From the NCBI GenBank assembly GCA_963422465.1, contig OY730171.1, positions 868,001 through 932,000 on the forward strand: DNA of 64,000 nt, written 5' to 3'. Source of the DNA: Lichina pygmaea. Its lineage: Eukaryota > Ascomycota > Lichinomycetes > Lichinales > Lichinaceae. Of the stretch, positions 19,351 to 31,105 are shown piece after piece. A model generated the notes under the pieces. That model was not told the origin of the DNA. It did not search any database and saw nothing but the letters and a program-made list of their open reading frames with translations. The position numbers and the translations under genes were made by a program. Positions within the stretch are counted from its first letter, which is position 1. Each line of letters opens with the position of its first letter.

Positions 19351-22300
19351 GTGGTTCCCAGGTATTTTCTGAGTCTGGGTAGTTTTTCCATTTGACAAGG
19401 TATTGCTGACCTTTTCTCTTCAGAATATATTTGATCTTGAATTCCTGTTCTTCCTCTGGTTGGTAATGAAATATTTCCTGCAAGGGTGTGCTCTGGTCGG
19501 CTAATTCAATCATTGAGATGTGAAAGTTTGGGTGTACCCAAGCGTTTCTCAGTAGTCGCAGTCTGATGTTGACTGGTCCAGTTCTTTCTTTGACTGAAAA
19601 TAGTCTGACCTTGACATAGTCCAGTTTCTTTATTCTTGGTTTCTTGACTTTCCAATTTTTTGTGAGAAAGTAGACTTTATCCCCCTTCTTCAGCTGAGGT
19701 GCCATTTTCAATTTTTTGTCTATTTGGTGTTGTATCTTTCCTGAGGTCTCTTGAAGGTAGTGCCTCATCATTGTGTGTGTTTGTCGTAGAAGCTTGTCAT
19801 GTTGGAGTACTTTCTCCGTGTTTGGTGAAGCTCTGCTTGGCATTCTGATGTTTGCGTGTTGTCCAAAATTGGCAAAGAATAGTGATTCCTTTGTTGAGTC
19901 TGATCTGTGCTGGTTAATTGCTAGCTGTGCCACTGGTAATAGCTGTACCTAATTGCTGTGGGTCTGGTTGATGTAATGCCACAAATAAGTCTTCAGGACT
20001 TGGTTTGCTCACTCTGTCTGGCTGTCAGTTCGTGGGTGATAGGCTGTAGACATTTTGGGTTTTGTTCCTATGGCTGCACTGATTGTTTTCCAGTAGTTGG
20101 ATGTGAAGAGTTTGTCTCTGTCAGTAATAACCATGATTAGAACTCTGTAGTCCCTGACCAATCTGTCCAGTAGGAGGTGTCCCAACTGCTCTGCTGTGTG
20201 GGTTTTCTTGAATAGTACCACTATTAAGTATTTTGTGAATCTGTCCACAATCACCATAATTGAGTTGTAGGTGATTCCGGTGACTGGGTCTTTGGACTTG
20301 GGTAGCTTTGTGATGAAGTCTATTGACACATCTTCCCAAGGGCCTCTTGGTATTGTGTTCGGGTGTCTCTCTCCGTATAGTTTATGTCTTCCATGTTTGT
20401 TTTTCTGGCATAGTAGACACTTGCTAATGTAGCTTGTGACATGTTGTCAGAGGTTAATGATATTGTTCCCTGCCTGTTGGATAAGGTCTGTGGTTTTGGC
20501 AATTTCTGGGTGACCATGTACTGGATTATTGTGGTAGTTCCTTATTAGTTCTTCAGTGTCTTCTGCTGTGAGCTTGTTGATCTGTGGTTGAGGTACCAGG
20601 TTTCCTTGCTGGTCCTGCTGTAAGATTGTTCCTTGGTGTTTATCATCTTCCATGTGGTCTTTTTGTCAGCTTAGTGTGTCTGCTCTCCTATTGTCTTGTC
20701 CAGGGGTGTACAAGATCTTGAACTTGTGTTGCCCTAGGAGTTCAGCCTATCTGACTTGTTGTCTGTTCAGCTTCTTAGTTGTCATGAACATTGTCAGATT
20801 CTTGTGGTCTGTGAGAATAGTGAGTTCAGAACTACTTTCCATGTACACTCTCCAGTGTTTGAGTGTGTTGACAACTGCCAGTAGCTCTTTGTCATAGATA
20901 TCATAGTTCTGTTCTGCTTGTGACATTTTGTGTGAGTAGTAGGCAACTGGGTACCACTTGCCGTCTGCCTGTTGGCATAGACATACTCCCACCGCTTGGT
21001 CTGAAGTGTCTGTTTTGATTTGTGTTGGCTGGCCTGTCTTGAAGTTGAGAAGAACTGGTTCCTTGGCGCAAGTGTCCTTGAGCTGTTGGAATGCTTTCTG
21101 TTATCTCTCCATCTACTAGTACTCCACATCCTTCTTTGTGAGTTCTGTCAGTAGTGTTACTATCTGTGAATAGTTCTTGATAAACTGTCAGTTGAAGTTG
21201 GCAAATTCTAGAAAGACTTGTACTTTCTTGACTGATGTCAGTGTTGGCTATTGCTGAATCACTTTGACTTTCTCAGGGTTAATCTTGATCCTTTTGATCC
21301 CTATAATATATCTGAGGAATTCAACTTCCAGTTTGTTGAACTCACATTTCTTCAGGTTGAGCTTGAGCCCTGCCTCTTGTAGGTATTGTAGAACATCCTT
21401 CACATGTTTGGTATGTTCCTGTTACGTGTTCGAGTAGACAAGAATATTGTCCAGGTAGGTGATAGCTGTTTAGTCCAGGTGTGCTCTGATGATATTGTTG
21501 ATCAATGCTTGACATATTGCTGGTGTGTTTGTGAGTCTGAATAGCATAACCAGATACTTGTAGTGTCTGTATCAGGTTCTGAAAGCTGTCTTCCATTCTT
21601 CTCCTTTTTTCATGTGTATCAGGTTGTATACTTCTTTCAAGTCCAGCTTGGTGAAGATTGTAGCTTGGCTGATCCTGTCTTGCAATTTGTTCGCATTTGG
21701 CAACAGATATCAGTTTTTGATGGTAATGTTATTGAGTTTCCTGTAATCCACACAAAGTCAAAGACTTCTGTCTTTCTTTAGTGTAAATAGTATCAGGTAT
21801 CCTGCTGGCGATTGAGATTCTTGAATAAAACTCTTTTTCAGGTTTTCCTCCAGGTACTTGCGAAGTACTTAGAGCTCTTTCTCTGATAACTGGTAAATTA
21901 GTCCAAATTCTGGCTCTGTCCCTGGTTGCAACTTGATCTTATAATCCCAAGGTTAGTGCTTAGTCAACACTGCTGTTGTTGTCTCTTCCTGAAAGAGGTT
22001 ATCATACCCAGGTCAGTACTCTTCAGGGATCTCCAGAGAGTTAACAACTTCCTCTCTCTTCATCTCTGACTGTTTGGCCACCTGGTTCTGGGGTGTGCCT
22101 GTCAAGGCAGACCTTTTCTCTTGAGAGTTGTCCTTTCTGTCAGTGAGGTTCCACTGAGGACTCCTTCTCTTATCTGTCTACACCTTCTACAGCTGGTAAC
22201 AGGTCTGAGCTGTGTTGTTAGTGCAGTTCCTAAACATGAGTACTTCTGTTCTCCAGTTAACAACTGGGTTGTACTTCTTTAGCCAAGGCATCCCCAAATA

Positions 22301-22590
22301 GATATCCTGAGTGGCCAACTTGACAATATCAAGGTGGACTCTTTCAGTATAGTGTCCGGTAACTATTTCTATTGGCTGTGTCTCATAGCAGACTAGCTCT
22401 GTCTGTCTATTTGCCATCATGAGCTGGTAGGGCTACTGCTTGCATTTCTTTCCAGTGCTGAGGGTGTTGTAAAGTTGTCTTGAAATATAGTTTCCACTGG
22501 CTCCAGAATCAACAAGCATGTATGTCTATACTGGCGTGTTGGCGTGTAGTGACACAGGCAATCACAAGTGCTTTGTGTTGCTAGAGGTCA
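19330..22590 (-). pseudogene. pol region of GyB-2
   Basis: Fossil protease, RT, RNase H, integrase and chromodomain homologous to GyB-1 11099-14398. It is broken into many short frames. The integrase tail and chromodomain (QQYLVKWKNYPDSENTWEPL near 19360-19420) and the RNase H stretch near 20760-20990 are the clearest parts. Confidence 0.85.
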
Positions 22591-23301
22591 TGTGGTTGAG
22601 CTCCTGATGTCACCCCTTGACAAGAGAGTTCAGTCTTTTCCTGATTGAAGTGTTTTTCCACTGACTAGGCAATAGGTCCAGCCATTCCCATCAGTCCTGA
22701 GGAATCTGTTCATGAATGTGTTTTGCTGATGCTTGTCAAATCTGGGTTTGAGGTAGTACTGCCAATTGTTGATGTAGCAGTTGTTGTTGTTACCTTGCTG
22801 TAGGAACATGAGGTGTTTGTGCTAATCATGTGTGTGCCCGGAGAATACAGTGTGTTTGTGTTTGTCCCAAAGGTAGATCTCACACACATCCTTCTCGCAA
22901 TTGACCCAATGCTTATGGCAGGTGGCATAGTAGGGTGAATGTTCTCTGTACCTTTGTAGTTGTTTGTGGTAGGTGTAGTAGTGTTTTGTGCAGAACCTCC
23001 ACTGTAGTTTGCTATGCTGTAAGTTTTGTGGGTCCATGCTGTAAGCATAGCTTTCTTGTGGTATTTCTTCTTTGATAGATATGGGTTTGTCTCAGTCCCC
23101 ATCAGAGGTGGTTAAGGGCTCCTGTCCCTTGTCCTGACCTGTCTGTTCTGGTAGGTCCTTGCCTCCTGATGTTGCCAGTTGGTGGGCTGCTTCAAGTGTT
23201 TGATTGTAATCATCCTATTGTTCAAGGGATAGCTGGGCCTTTTCTGGTAGGTCCTCTGGCTTGATGATGTTCCAGTCTCCATCAAGCATATTAAGTTGCT
23301 G

Positions 23302-24130
23302 TCAGTGCATCTTGTTCTTTGAACAACAGTCTTTCACCATGTGGCCTAGCTTGCCACAGGCATAGCACTTCAGTACTTTCCTCTTTTTGTTGTTCCTTCT
23401 CTTTGTGAACCTTCCTCTGTGGTGGACTGCATCCAGTTCCATGGGTGCATAGCCATATAGATCATGTGGTAGTGTCTTGTTAGGCGGCTTGTAGTGGTTG
23501 CTCACATGCCATGCAGAGTGGCTGTATCCTCTGTTATGGCACTTCTCTATCACTCACTTGAATAACTTGTTGTTGATGTTGATTGCTTGTGTGATGAGCT
23601 TGTCTAGTGTGTTGACTGCTTGTCTGTCGAAGGTGATTTTGTCCTTCATGTTTTCCTTGAGTCCACGTCAGTACATGACTATCAGGGTGTTATTGTCCCA
23701 GTCAGTCAGTACTGAGTATTGTTTGAACTGTGTGGTATACTCTGCAGCTGAGTGTTATTGCTTGATGTACTGGATCATTTGTATAGCCACTTTGTCTTTG
23801 TTAGATAGTCCAAGGATCCTTTTGATCTTGTCCTTGAATTGTGTCCATTTCGTCATCTATTCTGATGTACTGTTGTGATCTCTGTTTCCTGAGAGATGTT
23901 TGTTGATGTAAGACTTAATCTATCAGTGGGTATTGCCTCTTATGTAAGTGGTTGCAAAGAGTGGCCACTTTTCTTTAGGCAGCCTTGTCTCTGGTTGGAA
24001 TTGAAAGTAGACTTGAAGTTGCATAAGCCAGTCGTTGACCTTGTTCCTTTCACTGTCGAACAGGTCTGGCTTGGTGACACTAATCTTTCCATCTGGGAAG
24101 TTGGGGTTGGTTGCTCCTGAGGTACTTATT
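23302..24130 (-). pseudogene. gag region of GyB-2
   Basis: Fossil gag with the GyB zinc knuckle (CYACGKLGHMVKDC near 23320-23370) and capsid-like segment. Strongly decayed. Confidence 0.82.
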
Positions 24131-24147
24131 CTTGAGGGTCTTCAAAG

Positions 24148-24793
24148 TGTTGCAGTCTGTACCATGCTGTCCTAACCAAGTATAGGATTAAGGGTGAGAT
24201 GTGGAAGGCAGGTTGGTTCTTGCAGGAGAGGAGTGTCAAGGAGTGTGAAGAGGTTTAGTGGAATATGGTGGTGGTGACACCTGATCAATAGCTTCATACA
24301 AAAGGATTATATTGAAGTAGATCTAGTTGTCTGGATCACAACATAAGTTGAAGATGATTGTTCCATAAGAGAACTATCACCAGACTATATAGTGCTGGCC
24401 TGTCAAGATGATCAAGATTGTCTTGACAGTCTTGACGTCAAGACAGGTGAGATTGTCTTGACAGTCATGCACACTGTGTCAAGACAGGTGAGATTGTCTC
24501 AACAGTCCCACCATGTTATACACTCTGTGTCGAGACCGGTAAGATTGTCTCAACATATCATGCATGCTGTGTCAAGACAGGTGAGATTGTCTTGATACTT
24601 CCTACACCCTGCATCAAGACTGGTGAGATTGTCTTGATACTTCATGCATACTGTGTCAAGCCACCCGTGTTTGTCTCAACAGTCACATGATCTCTTGTCA
24701 GTTTGGTCACTTGACTTTTCCATAGTGTCCTCTTGCCTGGCCCGTGGCCTGTCTGCTTATAAATGAGTGGCTCCTATCCCAGGGATCATAACA
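24148..24793 (-). repeat. GyB-2 5' LTR
   Basis: About 646 bp. Same layout as the GyB-1 LTR with one or two more copies of the GTCTTGAC-rich tandem unit. The end at 24793 abuts a non-GyB sequence (24794 onward). Confidence 0.88.
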
Positions 24794-25226
24794 TCCAGTT
24801 CCTTGGGTGCAGAAATCCACCAGGTCTTTATTGAAGAAAAGAAACAGGATTGGTGAGACTGGGGACTTCTGCAGTATGCTGGTGGCCACCTGGTGGGTCT
24901 TGCTTTGCCATTGGCCCAGGACCAGCAAGGCCACAGTTGAGCTATGCCAAGGTATAGCGCAGAGTCACCATCTCTTGCAGGGTCTCTGCCACACTTCCTC
25001 GCAGTCCTGAGGTCTTTTGCACTCTGCTGTGTACACTCACCCCTAGATCCTGCTTCGGAGTGCTGGGTTGCCAGCCTGGAGCCCACACTCCAACTGCAGC
25101 TTGCTCCTTGAGCCTGTTATTTGCAGTCTGAGCCTGCACTCTGTACAGACTGGCATGCACTTCCATCCTCTCAGGCTATATAGACAGTCTTGTAGTAGGC
25201 CCAGACCCTACTGCTGTCACTGCTAT
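24794..25226. other. Unidentified sequence between GyB-2 and GyB-3
   Basis: 433 bp with no convincing coding frame and no match to the GyA or GyB parts in this window. It is the left half of the target into which GyB-3 inserted; the right half starts at 31643. Probably an older repeat remnant, family unknown. Confidence 0.4.
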
Positions 25227-25764
25227 TTGTTACAACCCAGAAGGAACACAGTCTTTATATACTCACAGAAAGCAGCAGACAGGATACTGGACAGAAGTAC
25301 CAGACAGCGTGACACGGGAACCGGTCACATGACTGGCAAGACAAACCAGGGGGTGCTCGCCGCAGCGTGCATGAAAAGTGAGCAAAGTGAGCAGAGCTCA
25401 CCCAGCTCACCACAGCGTGCATGAAAAGTGAGCAAAGTGAGCAGAGCTCACCCAGCTCACTGCAGCATGCATGAAAAGTGAGCAAAGTGAGCAGAGCTCA
25501 CTCTGCTCACAAACTGGGCACTATATAGTCCGGTGATAGTTCCCCTATGGAATGATCATCTTCAACTTATGTTGTGATCCAGACAACTAGATCTACTTTA
25601 ATACAATTCTTTTGTACGAAGCTGTTGATCAGGTGTCACCACCACCACGTTCCACCAAACTCCTTCGCACTCCTTGACACTCCTCTCCTGCGAGAACCAA
25701 CCTGCCTTCCACCTCTCGCCCTAATCCTATACTCGGATAGGACAGTACAGTACAGACCACAACA
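25227..25764 (+). repeat. GyB-3 5' LTR
   Basis: 538 bp with three copies of a 50-bp unit (GTGCATGAAAAGTGAGCAAA...) at about 25357-25508, then the GyB TATATAG and R/U5. Confidence 0.93.
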
Positions 25765-25782
25765 CTTTGAAGACCCTCAAGG

Positions 25783-26697
25783 ATGAGTACCTCAGGAGTA
25801 ACCAACCCCAACTTCCCAGATGGAAAGATTAGTGTTGCCAAGCCAGACCTGTTCTACGGTGAAAGGAACAAGGTTGACGACTGGCTCATGCAACTCCAAG
25901 TCTACTTTCAATTCCAACCAGAGACAAAGCTGCCTAAGGAGAAGTGGCCCCTCTTCGCAACCACTTACATGAGAGGTAATGCTTATTGATAGATCAAGCC
26001 CTACATCAACAAACATCTCTCAGGAAACAGAGACCACAACAGCACAACAGAATGGATGATAAAATGGACATGATTCAAGGACAAGATCAAAAGAATCCTT
26101 GGACTATCTAACAAAGACAAAGTGGCTATACAAATGATCCAGCACATCAAACAACAACGCTCAGCCGCAGAGTACACCACGCAGTTCAAACAATACTCAG
26201 TACTGACTGACTGGGACAACAATGCCCTGATGGTCATGTACTGATGTGGACTCAAGGAAAACATGAAGGATGAAATCACCTTTGACAGACAAGCAGTTGA
26301 CACACTGGACAAACTTATCACACAAGCAATCAACATTGATGACAAGCTATTCAAGCGAGTGATGGAGAAACACCACGACAGAGGATACAGCCACCCCGCA
26401 TAGCATGTGAGCAACCACTACAAGCTGTCTAACAAGGCACCACCACATAACCCATATAGCTATGCACCCATGGAACTGGATGCAGTCCACCACAAGGGAA
26501 GGTTCACGAAGGGAAGGAACAACAAAAAAGGGAAAGCACTGAAGTGCTATGCCTGTGGCAAGCTAGGCCACATGGCAAAAGACTATTGTTCAAAGAACAA
26601 GGTGCACTGACAGCAACTTAATACACTCAACAGAGACTGGAATGTCATCAAGCCAGAGGACTCACCAGGAGAGGCTCAGCTATCCCTCAAACAATAG
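25783..26697 (+). pseudogene. gag region of GyB-3
   Basis: Fossil gag starting MSTSGVTNPNFPDGKISVAK, with CYACGKLGHMAKDYC near 26543-26590. Homologous to 9561-10475. Broken. Confidence 0.85.
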
Positions 26698-26715
26698 GAC
26701 AACTACAATCAGACA

Positions 26716-27282
26716 TTGGAAGCAGCCCACCAACTGGCAACATCAGGAGGCAAGGACCTACCAGAACAGACAGGTCAGGACAAGGGACAGGAGCCCTTAA
26801 CCACCTCTGATGGGGACCAAGACAAACCCATATCTATCAAAGAAGAAATACCACAAGGAAGCTATGCTTACAGCATAGACCCACGAAATCTATGGCACGG
26901 CGAACTACAGTGGAGGTTTTGCACAAAGCACTACTGCATCTACCACGAACAACTACGAAGGTATGGAGAACATTCACCCTACCACGCCACCTGCCACAAG
27001 CATTGGGTCAATTGCGAGAAGGATGTGTGTGAGATCCATCTTTGGGACAAACGCCAACACACCACATTCCCCGGGCACACATATGATTGGCACGAACACC
27101 TCATGTTCCTACAGCAAGGCAACAACTACAACTGCTACATCAACAATTGGCAGTACTGTCTCAAGCCTGGATGTGACAAGCATCAGCAAGACAAATTCAT
27201 GAACAGATTCCTCAGAACTGATGGGAATAGCTGGACCCATTGCCTAGTCAGTGGTAAGACACTTCAATCAGGAAAAGACTGA
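26716..27282 (+). CDS. Cys/His repeat region of GyB-3, open
   Basis: An uninterrupted 188-codon stretch between gag and protease. An acidic lead (about 60 residues) is followed by three Trp-x2-Cys-x4-Cys-x2-His motifs: WRFCTKHYCIYH, WVNCEKDVCEIH and WQYCLKPGCDKH. The latter two are preceded by another Cys, giving C-x6/7-C-x4-C-x2-H. The link KRQHTTFPGHTYDWHEH resembles GyA-1 (KRRRHYFPGPEYHKKAW), so the region is shared by both families. The motif differs from the CCHC knuckle. I infer a repeated zinc-binding module; the function is unknown. Confidence 0.7.
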   Translation: MEAAHQLATSGGKDLPEQTGQDKGQEPLTTSDGDQDKPISIKEEIPQGSYAYSIDPRNLWHGELQWRFCTKHYCIYHEQLRRYGEHSPYHATCHKHWVNCEKDVCEIHLWDKRQHTTFPGHTYDWHEHLMFLQQGNNYNCYINNWQYCLKPGCDKHQQDKFMNRFLRTDGNSWTHCLVSGKTLQSGKD

Positions 27283-27320
27283 ACTCCCTTGTCAAGGGGT
27301 GACATCAGGAGCTCAACAAC

Positions 27321-30300
27321 ATGACCCCTAGCAACGCAAAGCACCTGCGATTGCCTGTGTCACTACACGCCAACATGCCAGTACGGACATACGCACTTGT
27401 TGACTCTGAAGCCAGTGGAAACTACATCTCAAGACAACTTTACGATACCCTCGGCACTGGAAGAAGACACAAGCAGCAGCCCTATCAGCTCGCGATGGCA
27501 AATAGACAGACAGAGCTAGTCTGCTATAAGACACAGCCAATGGAAATAGTTACTGGACACTATGCTGAAAGGATCCACCTTGATATTGTCAAGTTGGCCA
27601 CTCAGGATATCTATTTGGGGATGCCTTGGCTAAAGAAGCACAACCCAGTTGTTAACTGGAAGACAGGAGTACTCACATTTAGAAACTGCACTAACAACAC
27701 AGCTCAGACCTGTTACCAGCCGCAGAAGGTGTGGACAGATAAGGGAAGAAGTCCTCAGTGGAACCTCACTGACAGAAAGGACAACTCTCAAGAGAAGAGG
27801 TCCACCTTGACAGGCACACCCCAGAACCAGGTAGCCAAACAGTCAGAGATGAAGAGAGAGGAAGTTGTTAACTCTCTGGAGATCTCTGAAGAGTACTGAC
27901 CTGGGTATGATAACCTCTTTCAGGAAGAGACAATGACAGCAGTGTTGCCTAAGCACCAACCTTGGGATCATGAGATCAAGTTGCAACCAGGGACAGAGCC
28001 AGGATTTGGACCAATTTACTAGTTATCAGAGAAAGAGCTCCAAGTACTTCACGAGTACCTGGAGGAAAACCTGAAAAAGAGTTTCATTCAAGAATCTTAA
28101 TCACCAGCAGGATACCTGATACTATTTGCACTAAAGAAAGATAGAAGTCTTTGACTTTGTGTAGATTACAGGAAACTCAACAACATTACCATCAAGAACT
28201 GATATCTGTTGCCAAATGCAAACAAATTGCAAGACAGGATCAGCCAAGCTACAATCTTTACCAAGCTGGACTTGAAAGGAGTATACAACCTGATACGCAT
28301 GAAAGAAGGAGAAGAATGGAAGACAGCCTTCAGAACCTGATACAGACACTACAAGTATCTGGTTATGCTATTCGGACTCACAAACACACCAGCAACATGT
28401 CAAGCATTGATCAACAACATCATCAGAGCACACCTGGACTAAACAGCTATCACCTACCTGGACAACATTCTTGTCTACTCGAACACGCAACAGGAACATA
28501 CCAAACATGTGAAGGATGTTCTACGATGCCTACAACAGGCAGGGCTCAAGCTCAACCCAAAGAAATGCGAGTTCAACAAACTGGAAGTTGAATTCCTTGG
28601 ATATATTATAGGGATTGAAGGGATCAAGATTGACCCTGAGAAAATCAAAGTGATTCAGTAATGGCCAACACTGATGTCAGTTAAGAAAGTACAAGCCTTC
28701 CTAGGATTTGCCAACTTCAACTGACAGTTCATTAAGAACTACTCACAGATGGCAACACCACTAACAGAACTCACAAAGAAGGACATGGAGTACTGGTGGA
28801 CGGAGAGACAACAAAAAGTATTCCAACAGCTCAAGGACACTTGCGCCAAGGAACCAGTTCTCCTCAACTTCAAGACAGGCCAACCAACACAAATCAAGAT
28901 AGACACTTCAGATCAGGCAGTGGGAGCATGTCTATGCCAACAGGCAGATGGCAAGTGGCACCCAGTTGCCTACTACTCACGAAAAATGACACAAGTGGAA
29001 CAAAACTATAATATCCACGATAAAGAGCTACTGGCAGTTGTCAACACACTTGAACACTGGAGAGTGTACACGGAAAGTAGTTCTGAACTCACTGTTCTCA
29101 CAGACCACAAGAATCTGACAATGTTCACAACAACCAAGAAGCTGAACAGACAGCAAGTCAGATAGGCTGAACTCCTAGGGCAACACAAGTTCAAGATCTT
29201 GTACACCCCTGGACAAGACAACAGGAAAGCAGACGCACTAAGCTGACGAAAAGACCACATAGAAGATAATGAACACTAAGAAACAATCTTACAGCAGGAC
29301 CAGCAAGGAAACCTGGTACCTCAACCACAGATCAACAAGCTCACAGCAGAAGACACTGAAGAATTAATAAGGAACTACCACGATAATCCAGTACATGGTC
29401 ACCCAGGAATCTCCAAGACTACAGACCTTATCCAACAGGCAGGGAACAATGTTATTAACCTCTGACAACATGTCACAAACTACATCAGCAAGTGTCTACT
29501 ATGCCAGAAAAACAAACATGGAAGACACAAGCCATACAGAGAAGGACACCCAAACATGATACTGAGAGGTCTGTGGGAAGATGTGTCAATGGACTTCATC
29601 ATGAAGCTACCCAAGTCCAAAGACCCAGTCACAGGAATCACCTACAACTTGATTATGGTGATAGTGGACAGATTCATAAAATATCTAATAGTGGTACCAT
29701 TCAAGAAGACCCACATAGCAGAACAGTTGGGACACCTTTTACTGGACAGATTGGTCAGAGACCACGGAGTTCTGATCATGATTATTACAGACAGAGACAA
29801 ACTCTTCACATCCAACTACTGGAAGACAATCAGTGCAGCCATGGGAACAAAACCCAAAATGTCTACAGCCTATCACCCACAAACTGACAGCCAGACAGAG
29901 CAAGCAAACCAAGTCCTGGAGACTTACTTACAGCATTACATCAACCAGACCCACAGCAATTGGGTACAGTTATTACCGGTGGCACAGCTGGCAATCAACC
30001 AGCACAGATCAGACTCAACAAAGGAATCACTATTTTTTGCCAATTTTGGACAACATGCGAACATCAGGATGCCAAGCAGAGCTTCACCAAACACGGAGAA
30101 AGCACTCCAACATGACAAGCTTCTACAACAAACACACACAATGATGAGGCACTACCTTCAAGAGACCTCAGAAAGAATGCAACATCAAATAGACAAGAAA
30201 TCGAAAATGGCACCTCAGCTAAAGAAGGGGGATAAAGTCTACCTCCTTACAAGAAATTGGAAAACAAAGAAACCAAAGACAAAGAAACTTGACAACATCG

Positions 30301-30620
30301 AGGTCAGACTATTTTCAGTCGAAGAAAAAACAGGACCAGTCAACATCAAGATACGACTACCAAGGGATGCCAGAGTCTATCCAAACTTTCATATATCAAT
30401 GATTGAACCAGCCGACCAGAGCACACCCTTGCAGGAAACATTCTATTACCAACCCGAAGAAGAACAAGAGTTTGAGGTTGAACAGATCCTGGCTAGAAAA
30501 AGTCAGCAATACCTCGTCAAGTGGAAAGGATACCCAGACTCAGAAAATACCTGGGAACCACTCAAGAACCTTGCGAACTGCCAGCTTCTTCTGCGACAGT
30601 TTTGGCAGGAGCAGGACTGA
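27321..30620 (+). pseudogene. pol region of GyB-3
   Basis: Fossil protease (from about 27390), RT (about 27960-28760), RNase H (about 28890-29165), integrase (about 29490-30100) and chromodomain (QYLVKWKGYPDSENTWEPL near 30505-30560). The integrase-chromodomain section is the most open part. Broken elsewhere in many places. Confidence 0.9.
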
Positions 30621-30657
30621 ACAGCTCAGCCTGCAGGAGGGACACGTCAATAACTGA

Positions 30658-31062
30658 TCAAGTCAAATCCTCACCATCCGACTCCATCTCTTTCACCAAG
30701 CACTGAAGCTTCTGCCTTGCACAGACCTCAGTGCCCTCCAACACCTTTTGCTTCCGAGACAGACAAGCCTGCACTGTGGCAAGTTGTTCAAAGAGTGCAT
30801 CGCGTGTTGCCTTGTCAGCGGCAACATCCTCACAGAGGTTGTCCCGGGACATGTTCAAAGATTCCCAGGACACAGAGACACAAGACCTTCTGCGCTGAGT
30901 GCACGCAGCACATTTCAACTTATCATCTTCTCCCGGCATCTGGAAGCACGGACAACCACGGAGAACACAAAAGTCGCATGGCGTACGTGAAACAAAACCC
31001 TGATCGCGGATTTGAGCAGCCAGCTGAGTTCAGCTAACAGTCGCACGTGACTTTGGAGGCAT
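30658..31062 (-). CDS. Antisense Zn2Cys6-like ORF region of GyB-3 (fossil)
   Basis: Antisense to gag-pol, next to the 3' LTR. It keeps CDFCVLRGCPC and CAACTQRRRSC in Zn2Cys6 spacing and a long charged helix (RDNLCEDVAADKATRDALFE). Sequence identity to the GyB-1 copy is moderate, yet the six cysteines are all retained. The LTR upstream holds TATATAAA in the antisense direction (31132-31139). Confidence 0.65.
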
Positions 31063-31105
31063 GACCAGATTTCATCGAGATGATGAAAGATGGAGAGGAG
31101 GATAG

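Larger units (their letters stand above)
18622..24793 (-). mobile_element. GyB-2, old LTR retrotransposon, cut by GyA-0
   Basis: Minus-oriented GyB element. The right end is a full 5' LTR (24148-24793). The left end has only 184 bp of its 3' LTR (18622-18805), because GyA-0 inserted into that LTR and carries the rest beyond the window. Parts in element direction: gag (about 24130-23300), Cys/His region (about 23100-22700), pol (about 22590-19330) with chromodomain near 19400, and the antisense ORF (18850-19350, plus strand). It is heavily decayed, with dozens of breaks, and is visibly CpG-poor. It must be older than GyA-0, GyA-1 and GyB-1. Confidence 0.92.
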
